The notes: a model not told the origin generated them from the sequence alone. A stretch of DNA of 64,000 nucleotides from Ilex aquifolium (GCA_951799425.1 OX637393.1:23229744-23293743), one strand, 5' to 3'. Counted from the first letter of the stretch, positions 1 through 11,810 are shown. Made by a program: numbers and translations.

Positions 1-2010
1 AATCATTTCCAAATATTTACATGCCCCAAAATCAAGTTTTCATAATAATTTTACAAAACTCAAAATAAAGCCACATCTCGGCTTTTCCTCCTCCTTAAGG
101 GCCTGAATGAGAGTCGTCCACCAGCGTATGTCCCGCACCTGAAATGTTTTCCCATATAGGGTGATCCACGCTCAATAGGGTATCTCCTAAAGAGGCTACT
201 CCCCAACCTAAGTGCATATGAAATGTCTAATGCAATTTCAACAAGCAACATACATTCCAAACAAGAATATGCAATTCAATGTTGGAATTCTACCATGCCA
301 TGTCATGAAATGAGATGAGACTCACTCATGCATTTTAACCCGAGCCCTCACTGGCTCCCATAACACAATGCAATGCCAATGTGTGATAAATCCGCCATTG
401 ATGAATTATATCCAATGATCATTTTAAAATAAAAGTCACGTGTTTATAAAACCAAATCGTTGTTAGATGTTACACATCGAATGACTATTTTATAGAACAA
501 AATCATGTGTCTTTGTTGGGTATCGAATTTTGGAATCACACCGCCGGTTCCGTACACCATTACACTTTTCCAGAATTTCACCTCAGGGGAGTGTATGAAC
601 CAAGTAGCCGAGTCTTGCACCCGAGGGAGAATCTAGCCCTGCTTGCTATACCCGACACAAATTTTTCATGCAACCATGCGACTTAGTCGAACCATCGGCC
701 CAACTATCCCGAGCCCACTTATCAACCACCAAGAATGGTGTTTGATCAACCATGCACACACACTCACACTCATGCATCATGCCCATGAATGTGATGCCTC
801 CGTACAATGCAATGTAATGAGCAATTGCAACATCAATATCATATCCATATGTAATGAATGTCATATGGATTATTTCTACCACATTTCAATACATACCATG
901 AACAATTACATCCTAAGCATATAATCTCTATAAATCATCACAATGTCAATATATCACAAACACATATCAACATTTACATTTCCAATTGTAATTCACATCA
1001 TAAGCATATGATTTCAATTTACCACATCATCCAAGCATGTTATTTCAATTTCATCAAAACAATAACTTCAATCATTCAAGGCAATTTATCAAACACCTTC
1101 AAGGCACCACTCATGTAAACGCTTAACATGCCCAAAATTCAACATTTCTCAAGGAATTACATTAAGCAATTTCTAACACCCAATTTAAGATAGAATTTAT
1201 TCTACCCGTTTATAATACTCATTCCATCAATTAAACCACAATAGGCAAATGTTAAATCTCTAACAACCTACTCATCTCATATAAACATCCTAGGTTGAAA
1301 ATAAACCTAAGTAGGAGGAAACCCTACCTCTTGAAGCGTAAACACGAGTTGTAGAACACCTCAAGAACACCACCCAAGCTCTACCTTGATTTTCCCAAAT
1401 TTTCTTTTTTCAAACCTTCGGTGAAAGCCTTCGTTTTTTGGTATGGCTGTGTAGCCCTCGACGAGGAGATGAACTTTAACTCTTGGCTTGAGTCGATTGG
1501 AGCGACGTAGCGGCGTAGATCGTAGAGAGAAGGTAGAGTTTCCTTCTTTTCTTTTCTCTCTCTTTTCTCACGTGAAGAAGGCTGAACAATGGGGAGAAAT
1601 CAGATTTTCTCCCCCTATTTATACTCTTTAATTGCTTGGTCCACAACGCGCCACAAGTCCTCCTTTTTCGGGTCCGTTTTAGCTCCAAAACGATTAAATT
1701 TCGCCTCGGTTCAAGTTCAAAATATTTTTTATTTCAACTTGCTTTAAATTATTTTCCAAATTTTGAAATTTTATTTAAAATTTCGTTTTTGAGTCACCCA
1801 AGCCCAATCACCTCGTAAAACGTGAAAAATCCAACTATCTCGGAATTCGACGAAATTTGACAGTGTAACTAGATTTCGCGAGACGAATCTAACGGTGAGG
1901 TCCGTTTCATCATCCGAGCTCTAAAAAATTTCAGGTTTGCAACCCATATCGTAGTGGCAAATTACCGTTTTGCCCTTTTTCAGAAAAGTTCAAATTTACC
2001 CGAATTTTAG
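1..2010 (-). mobile_element. Del/Tekay-type gypsy element, 3' LTR (cut by window edge)
   Basis: This stretch reappears almost unchanged about 6.5 kb downstream (6504 onward), so the two are the LTRs of one element. The element is read on the minus strand, so this copy is the 3' LTR. Its outer end lies before the window. Its inner end is at about 2010, where the two copies stop matching and a C-rich run (a polypurine tract on the minus strand) begins. Compared with the other LTR it keeps about 200 bp (1121-1322) that the other has lost. Differences are scattered and mostly transitions, suggesting a fairly recent insertion. Open frames inside it occur in both LTRs at the same place and are not genes. 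Confidence 0.9.
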
Positions 2011-2025
2011 ATTCTCCCCCCCTTA
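2011..2025 (-). other. polypurine tract of the Del/Tekay element
   Basis: On the minus strand this reads AAGGGGGGGGAGAAT and abuts the start of the 3' LTR, where plus-strand DNA synthesis of a Ty3/gypsy element is primed. It fixes both the element's orientation and the LTR edge. Confidence 0.8.
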
Positions 2026-2109
2026 AGAGAATTTCGTCCCCGAAATTCACACACACATACACACTTAACCGCATGCATATGCAACAATTAATACTATACT
2101 TAAAATTGT

Positions 2110-4690
2110 AAACATGTACCTCCATCCTCGAATAAGAAAGGATAACTGGTACGTATAGTGTCCTCAAGCTCCCATGTCGCCTCTTCCGCGCCTCGGTGCT
2201 GCCACGGTACCTTCACTAGCCTCACGGTCTTGTCTCACAAAACCTGCTCACGGCTATCCATGATGCGCACCGGTCCCTCCTCAAAGGTCTCATCTGCATC
2301 AACAATCAGCTCACCTCAATCCACCATGTGTGTCGGATCTGGAGTATACTTCCGGAGCATAGCGACATAGAATACCGCGTGAGCACCCGATAATTTGGCA
2401 GTAACACCAATCGAAAGCAATTGTACCAACTCTCTCGAGTACCTCAAAGGGTGCGATAAACCTCGGTAACAGCTTTCACCGCTTGCCGAATCTGACCATT
2501 CCTCTCTTAGGCATCACCTTCAAGAAGACATGATCTCCCACCTCAAACTCTAGAGGTCGCCACCATCTGTCGGCGCAGTTCTTCTGTCGGCTCTGAGCCG
2601 TGAGAAGACGCTTCGTATTAAATCCACCTTTTCTGAGGTGTCTCTAACCAGCTCCGAACCCGTAGAGGGTCTCTCTCCAACCTCCGTCCAACAAACCGGA
2701 GAACGGCATGGCATCCCATAAAGTGCCTCATAGGGTGCCATCCGTATGCTCGCTTGATAATTATTGTTGTAGGCAAACTCCACTAAGGGTAAGTGTTCTT
2801 CCCAACTACCCTTGAGGTCTAGGACGCATGCCCATAACATGTCTTCTAGAATCTGGATGGTCATCTCTGACTGACCGTCAGTCTGGGGATGAAAAGTCGT
2901 GCTCATCATCAATTGTGTCCCCATGGCCCTCTGGAAACTCTCCCAAAAATGGGTCATGAACCTGGGATCCCGATCCGATACTATTGATACGGGTATCCCA
3001 TACAACCGGACTATCTCCCGTATGTACAGCCTACAGAATTCCTCTAGTGTAAAGGTCATCTACACTGCCAAAAGTGTGCTGACTTTGTAAGCCGGTCCAC
3101 TACCATCTACACCACGTCATGTCCCCGCGATGTCCGTAGCAAGTCGGTCACGAAATCCATCGTGACATGCTCTCACTTCGACTCAGCCACCTCCAAAGGC
3201 TGGAGTAGCCATGCCGGTCGTTGGTGCTCAGCCTTGACCTGCTGACACGTGAGACATCGGCTAACAAAGTCTCCGACGTGTTTCTTTATTCCACTCTAGT
3301 AATACTGACGACGAAGATCGTGGTACATCTTCGTGCCACCTGGATGAACCACAAAACAAGAGCAATGGAACTCCCTGAGGATCTCCTCTCTTAGATCCGC
3401 CGATTGGGGAACCACAACCCTTCCCCTATACCGAAGACTACCTCCACATGGTTCAGCCCTCGTCACCTGTACCTGACTATACTCAATCCCTGATGGACAA
3501 TATCTCTGTGCCCTGCCCCTGGGACTCAATCACCCTGCTCAGTAGGGAAGGCATAGCCACTAAACTCCTCATCATGCCCTGAGCTTGACTCATGTAATGT
3601 AGCTCGAACTGTCTCATAGTCTCTGGCATCCGCCACTTATGGGAAGCCACACTAGCCAAGACCCCCCGTGACTTCCGGCTGAGTGCATCAACCACCACAT
3701 TTACCTTACTAGAATGGTAATGCAAAGTGAAGTCGTGTTCCTCCAAATACTCCATCCACCTACGTTGTCTCATGTTGAGGTCCCGCTGAGTGAAGATGTA
3801 TTTCAGACTTTTGTGGTCTGAAAACACCTCGAACTGCTCACCATATAAATAGTGGCGTCAAACCTTCAAGGCAAAGACAATAGCCGCCAACTCCATATCA
3901 TGCGTGGGGTAGTTCTGCTCGTGATTCTTTAATTTTCGATAACCATAAGCCACCACCCTCCCGGACTACACCAACACGCATCCAAGTCCGTCCTTGGAGG
4001 CATCACAGTACACTGTGTACCTCTGTCCCCTCTCCAGAACTACTAGAATAGGAGGTGAAGTAAGTCTCCTCTGTAATTTTGGCGAATAGTACCGAAGCGC
4101 CCCAAGGTGAAGCATTTGGTCTAACGAAGCCCTTGTTCAATAATTCTTGTAATTGGACCTAGAGTTCTCGCAACTCTACCGGTGCCATTCTATGCGGAGT
4201 CATAGAAATGGGTGATGTACCGGGGTGCAACTCAACAGTGAAGTCTACATCTCGATGTGGAGGTAATCCCGGTAGTTCGTCCGGAAGAACATCCTCATAC
4301 TCACAACTCACCCAAGGTAGACCTTACTTATGTCTCGTCGCATCCTCCATGTTAAGGCTTGCTAGCCAAACTATCAACTGCCCGTCCCATCAAGAGTCAT
4401 ACACAGTCTAGGGTAAAACATCATGTTTTTCCCCTTGAAACTCAAAACAAACACGGTCCGGTGTCTAGGCCATGACCTTCTTCTGATCACAATCACTGAC
4501 GACTCGATGTGCCGCCAACAAGTCCATCCCAAGGATGACATCAAACTCCGACATGTCCATGACCCTTAGGTCCATGGTGAGTAGAATTTCCCGAGATCTC
4601 TAACTCACACCCCGACATATCTGATCAATACGTAGCCTAGTTCCTAGGGTTGAATTTACCCATAAGGATTCCTCTAGGTTTGTGATTCCT
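2110..4690 (-). pseudogene. Del/Tekay chromovirus pol remnant (protease, RNase H, integrase, chromodomain; RT core deleted)
   Basis: Read on the minus strand, the pieces come in Ty3/gypsy order. Near 4500-4600 is the protease end motif FDVILGMDLLAAHR. At 4080-4200 is the start of reverse transcriptase (RMAPVELREL, then a stop, then [14 protein letters not shown]). This joins directly to [18 protein letters not shown] at the RT/RNase H border, so the RT palm with its YVDD site is missing. RNase H spans about 3480-4080 ([30 protein letters not shown]). The H2C2 zinc motif is at 3230-3360. The integrase core is at 2550-3060 (GIPVSIVSDRDPRF, HPQTDGQSE). A chromodomain-like tail (EEATWELEDTIRTSYPFLF) is at 2115-2200. 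Frameshifts and stops occur throughout, including a TGA in the tail. It cannot make active enzymes. The chromodomain and LTRs over 2 kb point to Del/Tekay. Confidence 0.88.
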
Positions 4691-5003
4691 AAATCTATAT
4701 CATGCACACAAACGTGAAATGACAGTATCTGACATGCTTGAATCAAATAACACATGTGTTCATAAACAAGGAAGTAAGAAATGTATCGGTGGTTGCCGAC
4801 TTATCCGTCGGCTCATTTTACGGTGCAACGTCGAAGACCGTCTCCTGGGTCCCCGATGTTGCCGCCTACAAGTCCTATCCATGGTCTTGGCCCATGTCCT
4901 GGCTCATTCGGCCTGATTGCAGAGTCCCCGCACGTGAAGTACTAGGGGCTTGTGGAAGTCCTACGGACGACTAAGATTGAGGCATTTCGAAACTCTGTGA
5001 GTT
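4690..5003 (-). other. gag-protease linker of the Del/Tekay element, degraded
   Basis: This holds the remains of the gag-to-protease linker, with no clean frame. The short plus-strand frames here are antisense to the remnant. Confidence 0.5.
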
Positions 5004-5495
5004 TTACCTCACGGGACAATTCTTCTTCACATGGCCCAGCTGTCGACAATATAAGCATGTCCGTGGATGCCCCACCAATGACTGGGACTGTAACATCCCA
5101 TAGTCCTGGGATCCCTGCCTCTGAGGACAATCCCGTCTCTTGTGACTTGGCTGGTGGCAATAGATACATGTCCTCTGCCCTACTTGGCTAGAAACCCTGA
5201 AGTGTCTCCTGCCTTGAGAGGATTGACCTTGGTCTTGGCCTTGATAGCCGCGACCCTGTCCTAGTGATCCCTGTGGGCTCAAAGTTTTTTGCTTTTTCCA
5301 TGGACGTTGGTGGTCCACGAAACTCAGACTCTTTTGGATAGCTTGAGCCCCTTGGCTCATATTGGCGTTTGCCTGTGCTAGGTTAGCAATCATTGTACCC
5401 ATAGCCTCTATAAAGGCTTGTTGGTCAGAGGCCAGTGGTGGTTGGTTGTTGTTCCACCCACCTCCTCGACCACGTCCTCTTTTTCTATTTGCCAT
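5004..5495 (-). pseudogene. Del/Tekay gag remnant with two CCHC zinc knuckles
   Basis: A 163-residue open frame starts with MANRKRGRGRGGGW and a Q/N-rich segment, which is how gag of this lineage begins. It then passes straight to a basic region (WKKQKTLS) and two CCHC zinc knuckles: CIYCHQPSHKRRDC and CLYCRQLGHVKKNC, about residues 110-160. Both have C-x2-C-x4-H-x4-C spacing and bind RNA in retroelement nucleocapsids. The usual capsid core of roughly 200 residues between the N-terminus and the knuckles is absent, so this is an internal deletion rather than a full gag. It sits between the primer-binding site and the protease remnant, as expected. Confidence 0.85.
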
Positions 5496-5919
5496 CTACA
5501 CACATGTAAAATAGCAATAGAGTATTAATTTAGTATCCCAAAGTAGGGACCAAAGTTGAACATTTGAGATTTCTCTCATTGTCTCACTAGTAGAGCTTGT
5601 GTCACTACTAGTAGACATTTACACCCTGAACCATCCCGTTCATTCTCTTTCCAATCCCCAAGGTTATGTTCTCTAACCCTAGTGTCTCTTTTCCATATAC
5701 ATTTCACCATGCATATAATTCACATAACATATAACACATAACATGTAGCATTTAAAGCACAAAACACGTAATGCACAATGAATGCAATGGTCTAGACCCA
5801 TGCCCTCAATCCCTAGTTAAATCGTATACTTATGCTCCAATACCAAGCTGTGACACCCCAAAATTCGGGTGTCCGTAATTAACCCATGATTAACTCGAAT
5901 TAAACTAAGATATCAATAC
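5496..5919 (-). other. untranslated leader of the Del/Tekay element
   Basis: This is non-coding sequence between the primer-binding site and gag. It has A/C-rich short repeats around 5700-5790 (CACATAACATATAACACATAAC-like) and holds the duplicated PBS/LTR edge listed separately. Confidence 0.6.
5833..5880 (-). repeat. duplicated primer-site plus LTR-edge module
   Basis: TGACACCCCAAAATTCGGGT followed by GTCCG at 5851-5875 is identical to the LTR edge at 5937-5961. Just before it, GCTCCAATACCAAG resembles the primer-site segment GCTCTGATACCAAG at 5920-5933. A PBS-LTR junction therefore occurs twice, about 86 bp apart. The inner copy is shortened and looks like a replication or recombination scar. 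Confidence 0.75.
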
Positions 5920-5931
5920 GCTCTGATACCA
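5920..5931 (-). other. primer-binding site (initiator tRNA-Met type)
   Basis: On the minus strand this reads TGGTATCAGAGC, the usual plant LTR-retrotransposon site complementary to the 3' end of initiator tRNA-Met. It lies 5 nt inside the 5' LTR edge at 5937. Confidence 0.9.
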
Positions 5932-6237
5932 AGTTTTGACACCCCAAAATTCGGGTGTCCGTTGTCAACCCGTTCATCATCCATCAACCCGCGGAAATAC
6001 CCGTGAGTGCCGCATAACCTGACACCACGGCACAACAATAAAAGGTTTGGACAGAGTCTCCCTTGTGTCGGGAACTCCCAAATGCATAACCTGTGTATAT
6101 TTAAACCACGTGACCCATTCGAGATCCAATATACATCAATTTATACTCCATTATTGTCCATTTACATCATTTGTATAAAAGGACTCCAAGCCCAGAACCA
6201 TAGGAAAGCATTCTTAAAATTTCAGATTTTTTGAAAA

Positions 6238-6384
6238 CATTCCGGAAGGTTTTTGTCGACCTTCCGGAAGGTTTTGCCCACTGGAAAAATTCCTTCCGGA
6301 AGGTTTTGGTCGACCTTCCGGAAGGTTTTGCCAGCTGGAAAAGTTCTTCTGGAAGGTTTTCACCGACCTTCCGGAAGGTTTTGC
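6238..6384. repeat. cluster of six CTTCCGGAAGG palindromes
   Basis: Six near-identical palindromes (full form ACCTTCCGGAAGGT) have CCGG centres at 6242, 6264, 6296, 6318, 6349 (mutated to CTGG) and 6371. Spacing alternates about 22 and 32 bp, giving three units of about 53 bp with two palindromes each. The cluster lies inside the Del/Tekay LTR and precedes a minus-strand TATA-like site. Confidence 0.9.
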
Positions 6385-7913
6385 TTGTTTTCCTACGATT
6401 CATTCCTCCTTCAATTCTAATCCATTCCAAACTCATTCAAAACCATCCCAACACATGTATAATGAAGTTTTTCATATAAGACATGGTTCATAAGTTCTAT
6501 TACAATCATTTCCAAATATTTACATGCCCCAAAATCAAGTTTTCATAATAATTTTACAAAACTCAAAATAAAGCCACATCTCGGCTTTTCCTCCTCCTTA
6601 AGGGCCCGAATGAGAGCCGTCCACCGGCGTATGTCCCGCACCTGAAATGTTTTTCCCTATAGGGTGATCCACGCTCAATAGGGTATCTCTTAAAGAAGCT
6701 ACTCCCTAACCTAAGTGCATATGAAATGTCTAATGCAATTTCAACAAGCAACATACATTCCAAACAAGAATATGCAATTCAATGTTGGAATTCTACCATG
6801 CCATGCTATGAAATGAGATGAGACTCACTCATGCATTTTAACCCAAGCCCTCACTGGCTCCCATAACACAATGCAATGCCAATGTGTGATAAATCCGCCA
6901 TTGATGAATTATATCCAATGATCATTTTGAAATAAAAGTCATGTGTTTATAGAACCAAATTATTGTTGGATGTTGCACATCGAATGACTATTTTATAGAA
7001 CAAAATCATGTGTCTTTGTTGGGTATCGAATTTTGGAATCACACCGCCGGTTCCGTACACCATTACACTTTTCCAGAATTTCACCTCAGGGGAGTGTATG
7101 AACCAAGTAGTCGAGTCTTACACCCGAGGGAGAATCTAGCACTGATTGCTATACCCGATACAAGTTTTTCATGCAACCATGCGACTTAGTCGAACCATCG
7201 GCCCAACTATCCCGAGCCCACTTATCAACCACCAAGAATGGTGTTTGATCAACCATGCACACACACTCACACTCATGCATCATGCCCATGAATGTGATGC
7301 CTCCGTACAATGCAATGTAATGAGCAATTGCAACATCAATATCATATCCATATGTAATGAATGTCATATGGATTATTTCTACCACATTTCAATACATACC
7401 ATGAACAATTACATCCTAAGCATATAATCTCCATAAATCATCACAATGTCAATATATCACAAGCACATATCAACATTTACATTTCCAATTGTAATTCACA
7501 TCATAAGCATATGATTTCAATTTACCACATCATCCAAGCATGTTATTTCAATTTCATCAAAACAATAACTTCAATCATTCAAGACAATTTATCAAACACC
7601 TTCAAGGCACCACTCATGTAAACTCTACCTCTTGAAGCGTAAACACGAGTTGTAGAACACATCAAGAACACCACCCAAGCTCTACCTTGATTTTCCCAAA
7701 TTTTTGTTTTTCAAACCCTCGGTGAAAGCCTTCGTTTTTGGTATGGCTCTGTAGTCATCGACGAGGAGATGAACTTTAACTCTTGGCTTGAGTCGATTGG
7801 AGCGACGTAGCGGCGTAGATCGTAGAGAGAAGGTAGAGCTTTCCTCTCCTCTTTTCTCTCTCTTTTCTCACGTGAAGAAGGCTGAACAATGGGGAGAAAT
7901 CAGATTTTCTCCC

Positions 7914-7926
7914 CCTATTTATACTC
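7914..7926 (-). promoter_or_regulatory. candidate TATA box of the Del/Tekay LTR
   Basis: The minus strand reads GAGTATAAATAGGGGG. The equivalent site in the other LTR is at about 1612-1626. Both are followed by the same C/T-rich tract, which would form the transcript start region. Assignment rests on the motif only. Confidence 0.55.
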
Positions 7927-8318
7927 TTTAATTGCTTGGTCCACAACGCGCCACACGGTCTCATTTCCTTGGTCCATTTTCGCTCTAAAACGATTAAATT
8001 TCGCTCTGGTTCAAGTTCAAAATATTTTTTTATTTCAACTTACTTTAAATTATTTTCCAACTTTCAAAATTTTATTTAAAATTTCATTTTTGGGTCACCT
8101 GAGGCCCGATCACCTCGTAAAACGCGAAAAATCCAACTATCTCGGAATTCGACAAAATTTTACAGGGTAACTAGATTTCGCGAGACGAATCCAACGGTGA
8201 GGTCCTTTTCATCATCCGAGCTCTAGAAAATTTCAGATTTGCAACCCATACCGTAGTGACAAATTACCGTTTTGCCCTTTTTCTAAAAATTTCAAATTTA
8301 CCCGGATTTTACAAAATT

Positions 8319-9860
8319 TGTGTGCGTGCAAAAGTGCTCCCCAGGCGTAGAGAGACTTGCAATTTTCGTGTTTTCCTTGGAATGGGTATTCCAAGGTCGT
8401 CTCCTCAGGGAAGGAAGATTGAATTGTGGTGAAGGTAATTTTGTAAAGTAATGAAAAGTGTAAATTCTTGTAATTGTGTGTTTTGGTGAGTAGAGTTTTT
8501 GATAAAAGTACGATGAAAATAAGGTTGGCTAATCCGAAGAGGTCATTCCAATGGGAATGTCAAATCAACTCAAAACATTCTACCAATTGTGTCTCTGTAC
8601 TTGATTATTCGTAGGAAATGGGGGACTAATGTGGAGGTGTAGGCTCAAGCATACCCCGTGACAAGTCTACAATGTATCAAGAGCTCATAACCACGTTCGC
8701 ACTCAACCTAGTCAAACCAAACACCTTACACTACGAGAAAGAATGACGGAGAGTTGATTAAGCATACCCAAGAGGAAATCTCCCTTGGATTAGCCAACTA
8801 AAAACTTAGCTATCCATAGTCAAAGTAAAAATATTCATAATGCAAAGAGACATGATGAAGAAATGAAACATGGAACTTGTATTAATGCAAGGGAAGAGTT
8901 AAACTACAAGAGAAAATGCATTCATAGTCAAAATACAAAGATTGGAAACCAATACCCAAATGTAAAACTTGAAATGCTAGGAAATGTAGTTAAACTTGAA
9001 TACACTTGAAATAAAGGAGATTAAAGTGCAAGAAGTAAAGATTACAAGTGATTTAAAGCTTACTACAACTGAAATAGAGAAGAAAATGCAAAAAACCTAA
9101 CTTTCTCTCTCTAGAACTTCATCTTCTTCCTTGGGACCTTCTCTCTCTAAAAGCTTGTGTAGCTGAATAATAATGAAAGAATGCTTCATTTTCCTCCATC
9201 ACCCCCCTAGGGTCTGTGTGAGCTGACTTCCCAGCATGGGAAAGGGGTTGGACACTTACACAGGCAAGGACAGGTCATGCCTGCAACCCCACCATGCTTC
9301 CATCTTTCTCTCTCTTCCTCTTACATGCTCTTTCTTTCAAAATCAGATTCTAGGTCTAGGGAGGCATGCTTGTATGTAGAATATGTCAAGGGATGTGTGG
9401 GAGAAGAAGAGGTGGGCCCACGAAGCAGTTGGAGTTGAGATTGCAGCTTTCTGGCATTTCTGGGCAAAGGCTACCGGTAGAACGTCATCAAAACCTACTG
9501 GTAGGTTTTTTCTAGTAGGCAAAACCTACTAGTAGGTTTTGGCAGGGGTAGCAATAGAAGATTTCCAATTTACAAAACCTACCGGAGGAACGTCACAAAA
9601 CCTACCGGTAGGTTTTCACCTGTTTTGACTTTTTCTTAATTTCTTGATATCCTGAGCCATCCGTTAAGCCTCCACTCCTTCTTCATTGTCTTTAAGCACT
9701 TGATAGAAGGCTTAATACGTGTCATTACTCACTCATTACCGACAATCACACAAAACTCCATTAATTGATAGATTAAATGCAATTTCCCCCATTTTTCCAC
9801 AAAAGCAAGTATAAAATGGGTGCAAAGAGACAAATGATGTGCAATATCCTACACTCATCA
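8319..9860 (-). mobile_element. Athila-type gypsy LTR (solo or remnant)
   Basis: In sense (minus) it starts TGATGAGTGTAGGATATTGC at 9860. Its downstream two thirds align with 52756-53760 on the other strand, where the same sequence is followed by an Athila primer site and gag. Conserved stretches include the segment with TTGGCTAATCC and the one with GACTTGTCACGGGGTATGC. No polypurine tract precedes the 9860 end, so it is probably a solo LTR or 5' LTR rather than a 3' LTR. The Del/Tekay element begins 6 bp from its other end, apparently inserted just after the LTR's CACACA-rich end, so the true boundary and target duplication cannot be checked here. Confidence 0.75.
9471..9616. repeat. paired CCTACCGGTAGG palindromes in the Athila LTR
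   Basis: It contains two perfect 20-bp palindromes, AAAACCTACTAGTAGGTTTT (9521-9540) and AAAACCTACCGGTAGGTTTT (9597-9616), plus four shorter or imperfect versions. They form about three pairs with centres roughly 18-23 bp apart. The cluster is 240-390 bp into the LTR in sense orientation, in the U3 promoter region. Confidence 0.9.
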
Positions 9861-11480
9861 ATTACAAGAAAAGTAAAATTACTCGGGTGCAAGAAATAAG
9901 TATAAGATAGGTTGATTGTGTGCAGAGTTTGTGTGTTTGATCGTGGATCCTTTCTTAGTGACCTAGCCTTTGCTATTTATAAAGATGTCCTTCAATTGTT
10001 GACCCATCTTTTCCAACCATTGTGTGGACGTACATTGAACCGACGAATTGGTGGCTCATGATGTCACGTTTTCTCATTTTCTGGGCCTGCAAGAGTCATA
10101 TTTCTCTAATTGTTCTATCAATCATGGACTCTCACAAACTCCTTTATGATTTTTGGATCCCTTACACGTGTTTCCCTTTGATCTTGTTATTTTTGGGTGT
10201 AAACAAATTCTATCACTACTTAAAAATCAAATCAACCCCTGCAATAGAAACTAAATTGCAAGACCTTTAACCCCAAGTCGAACAATTGGAACAAACCCAT
10301 AACATTGGACACTTATCCAAAACAACTAAATAGCAAAAACCCAGATCCAAAATCACTGTTCAGCATCAAATCCTTCAAGCACGAAACACAATCCATCAAG
10401 AAGAACCCTAGAAAATGGTCCAAAAAATATGTGGTAAAACTCAAGAACAGAGCATAAAATCTTTGGTAAATATAAGTGACCAGAATGTGCATGTAGGTAT
10501 GGTTCTAGGGGTCAACTGGGCATAATATATTCTCAAAATTTGTGGGTTGCATGGAAATGCTCTCCCTCCAATTTTCCTTTCTCTCATACTTTCCTTTAAT
10601 ACCAAACAATGGAAAATCTTTCCATCCACCCAAACTTTCTTTCCACCATTTTTCATCCACCCAACTTTCCTTCAAATCAAATAGGGCATTGCTCTGTCAA
10701 GGTGGAAACTACGGGTTTGAACTTCATCTGCCCAGAGAGGTTCAGGTACGATTCTTAAAAGGAGAAAATATAAAATGGGACAATTTTTTTCAGTTTATTT
10801 CTCCAACTTTCCCTCTCTTGTTTCCAATATTTTTCTCAATTATTATAGATGACGACACATTCTAATTGTATTAAATGATTTCAAAATCTAGTCTTCCATT
10901 CTTTTAAAAGTAATTGCAGTAGTACATACTAGAGTTTCTATAGTTTCAATCATTATTTTCGTGCAAAATATAATTTCTTTACATTTTTCTTGTTCATAAA
11001 TTTCCTTTAGATGCTTCCTTCTCATGTGATTACCCAATTTTTCCTTTTTTTAAATTTTTTTCTTCTCTTATCTTGGGCCTAAAATTGTGGTGAGCACTAG
11101 TCCAATCCCTTTGCATGACCTTAAGATTAGTTATCTCTATCAGGATGAAAATGCCTAGTCGGCCATCATGGGGCCATCATTACAAGGAAAAACGAAGGCT
11201 TCGCAGTAGTGGGGGATTAGTATTTTCTTTGTTTCATGGAAAATCTAATCATTATGACTCATCTTCAAATTTCCTTCAAAATTTCGTTGGTTAGTTTGAA
11301 TTTAAGCCGTCTTTTTACATCTTCTTGGAGAGGTACATATAAATGTACCAAAAAAAAACTAGTTTTTCAAATTTTTATCTCTCCAATGCTTCCCTTATGA
11401 GATTGTTACTATAATTTTTTCTTTTTTCCTGGGCAAATATACCATGGGAGGTGAAGGGGGTTTAGAATGTCTGATCATGA
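9861..11480. other. no recognisable gene
   Basis: This is AT-rich non-coding sequence. A minus-strand TATA-like motif (CTTTATAAATAGC, about 9973-9986) suggests a further LTR fragment. A short stretch at 10685-10746 reads as a possible exon (NYGFELHLPREVQ followed by GTACG), but no family could be named and no partner exon was found. T-rich tracts dominate 10950-11430. Confidence 0.4.
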
Positions 11481-11539
11481 TTTGATAATTAGATCTAGAC
11501 ACGTGACAAATGACACATGCTAGAATGATTTGACTTGGT

Positions 11540-11745
11540 CATAATCGAGCAAGTAAAGGCTTGCTCGAGCAAATAAAGGCTTAACCGAACAGAGCTATAG
11601 CTAGGTCGAGAAGATTTTGGTCTTCAGCCGAGCAAATTGAATAAAAGCCCAACCATGAAAAAAAATAATCAAAAGTATTCTGCTTGGTGGAAAGCATTCC
11701 CGAGCAAGAAAGTGTGTGTCGAGCAGAGCCTAATGAAGTATGCTC
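11540..11745. repeat. dispersed TCGAGCAA repeats
   Basis: TCGAGCAAG or close variants recur six or seven times, one as the palindrome core TTGCTCGAGCAA, together with a repeated AAATAAAGGCTT. The style resembles the LTR palindrome clusters elsewhere in the window, but no LTR edges were found around it. Confidence 0.5.
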
Positions 11746-11810
11746 AAAAAGAGATACTACCAGGCTAGAATTTGAATAAGAGTCTGACTCTATTCTCTAG
11801 AGATTAAGCC

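Larger units (their letters stand above)
5937..8312 (-). mobile_element. Del/Tekay-type element, 5' LTR
   Basis: This complete LTR runs from TGACACCCC at 5937 to TTTTACA at 8312, with TG...CA ends. It matches positions 1-2010 apart from a 202-bp loss at 7620. Sense is the minus strand: upstream side near 8312, U5 end near 5937. A TATA-like box lies at 7914-7925, and a second TATA-like site (TATAAATTGATG, minus) lies near 6132-6146, just downstream of the CTTCCGGAAGG cluster. The expected 5-bp target duplication after 8312 is AAATT; its partner is off the left edge. Confidence 0.9.

Noticed and set aside
643-1118. Open frames in the LTR, repeated at 7146-7621
   Set aside because: They lie in LTR sequence, His/Ile-rich from CAT/ATC-rich DNA, with no motif. 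Their conservation reflects the LTR duplication, not coding.
4719-5191. Plus-strand frames of 65-79 residues
   Set aside because: Antisense shadows of the gag-protease region, which clearly reads on the minus strand (zinc knuckles).
8319-9860. Attempt to call this LTR a solo LTR with target duplication
   Set aside because: The bases next to its two apparent ends (AATTT and ATTAC) do not match, and the left side is occupied by the Del/Tekay element.
10542-10865. 107-residue frame, and a possible exon reading NYGFELHLPREVQ
   Set aside because: No family recognised and no partner exons. It does not match the missing first exon of the O-fucosyltransferase-family gene.
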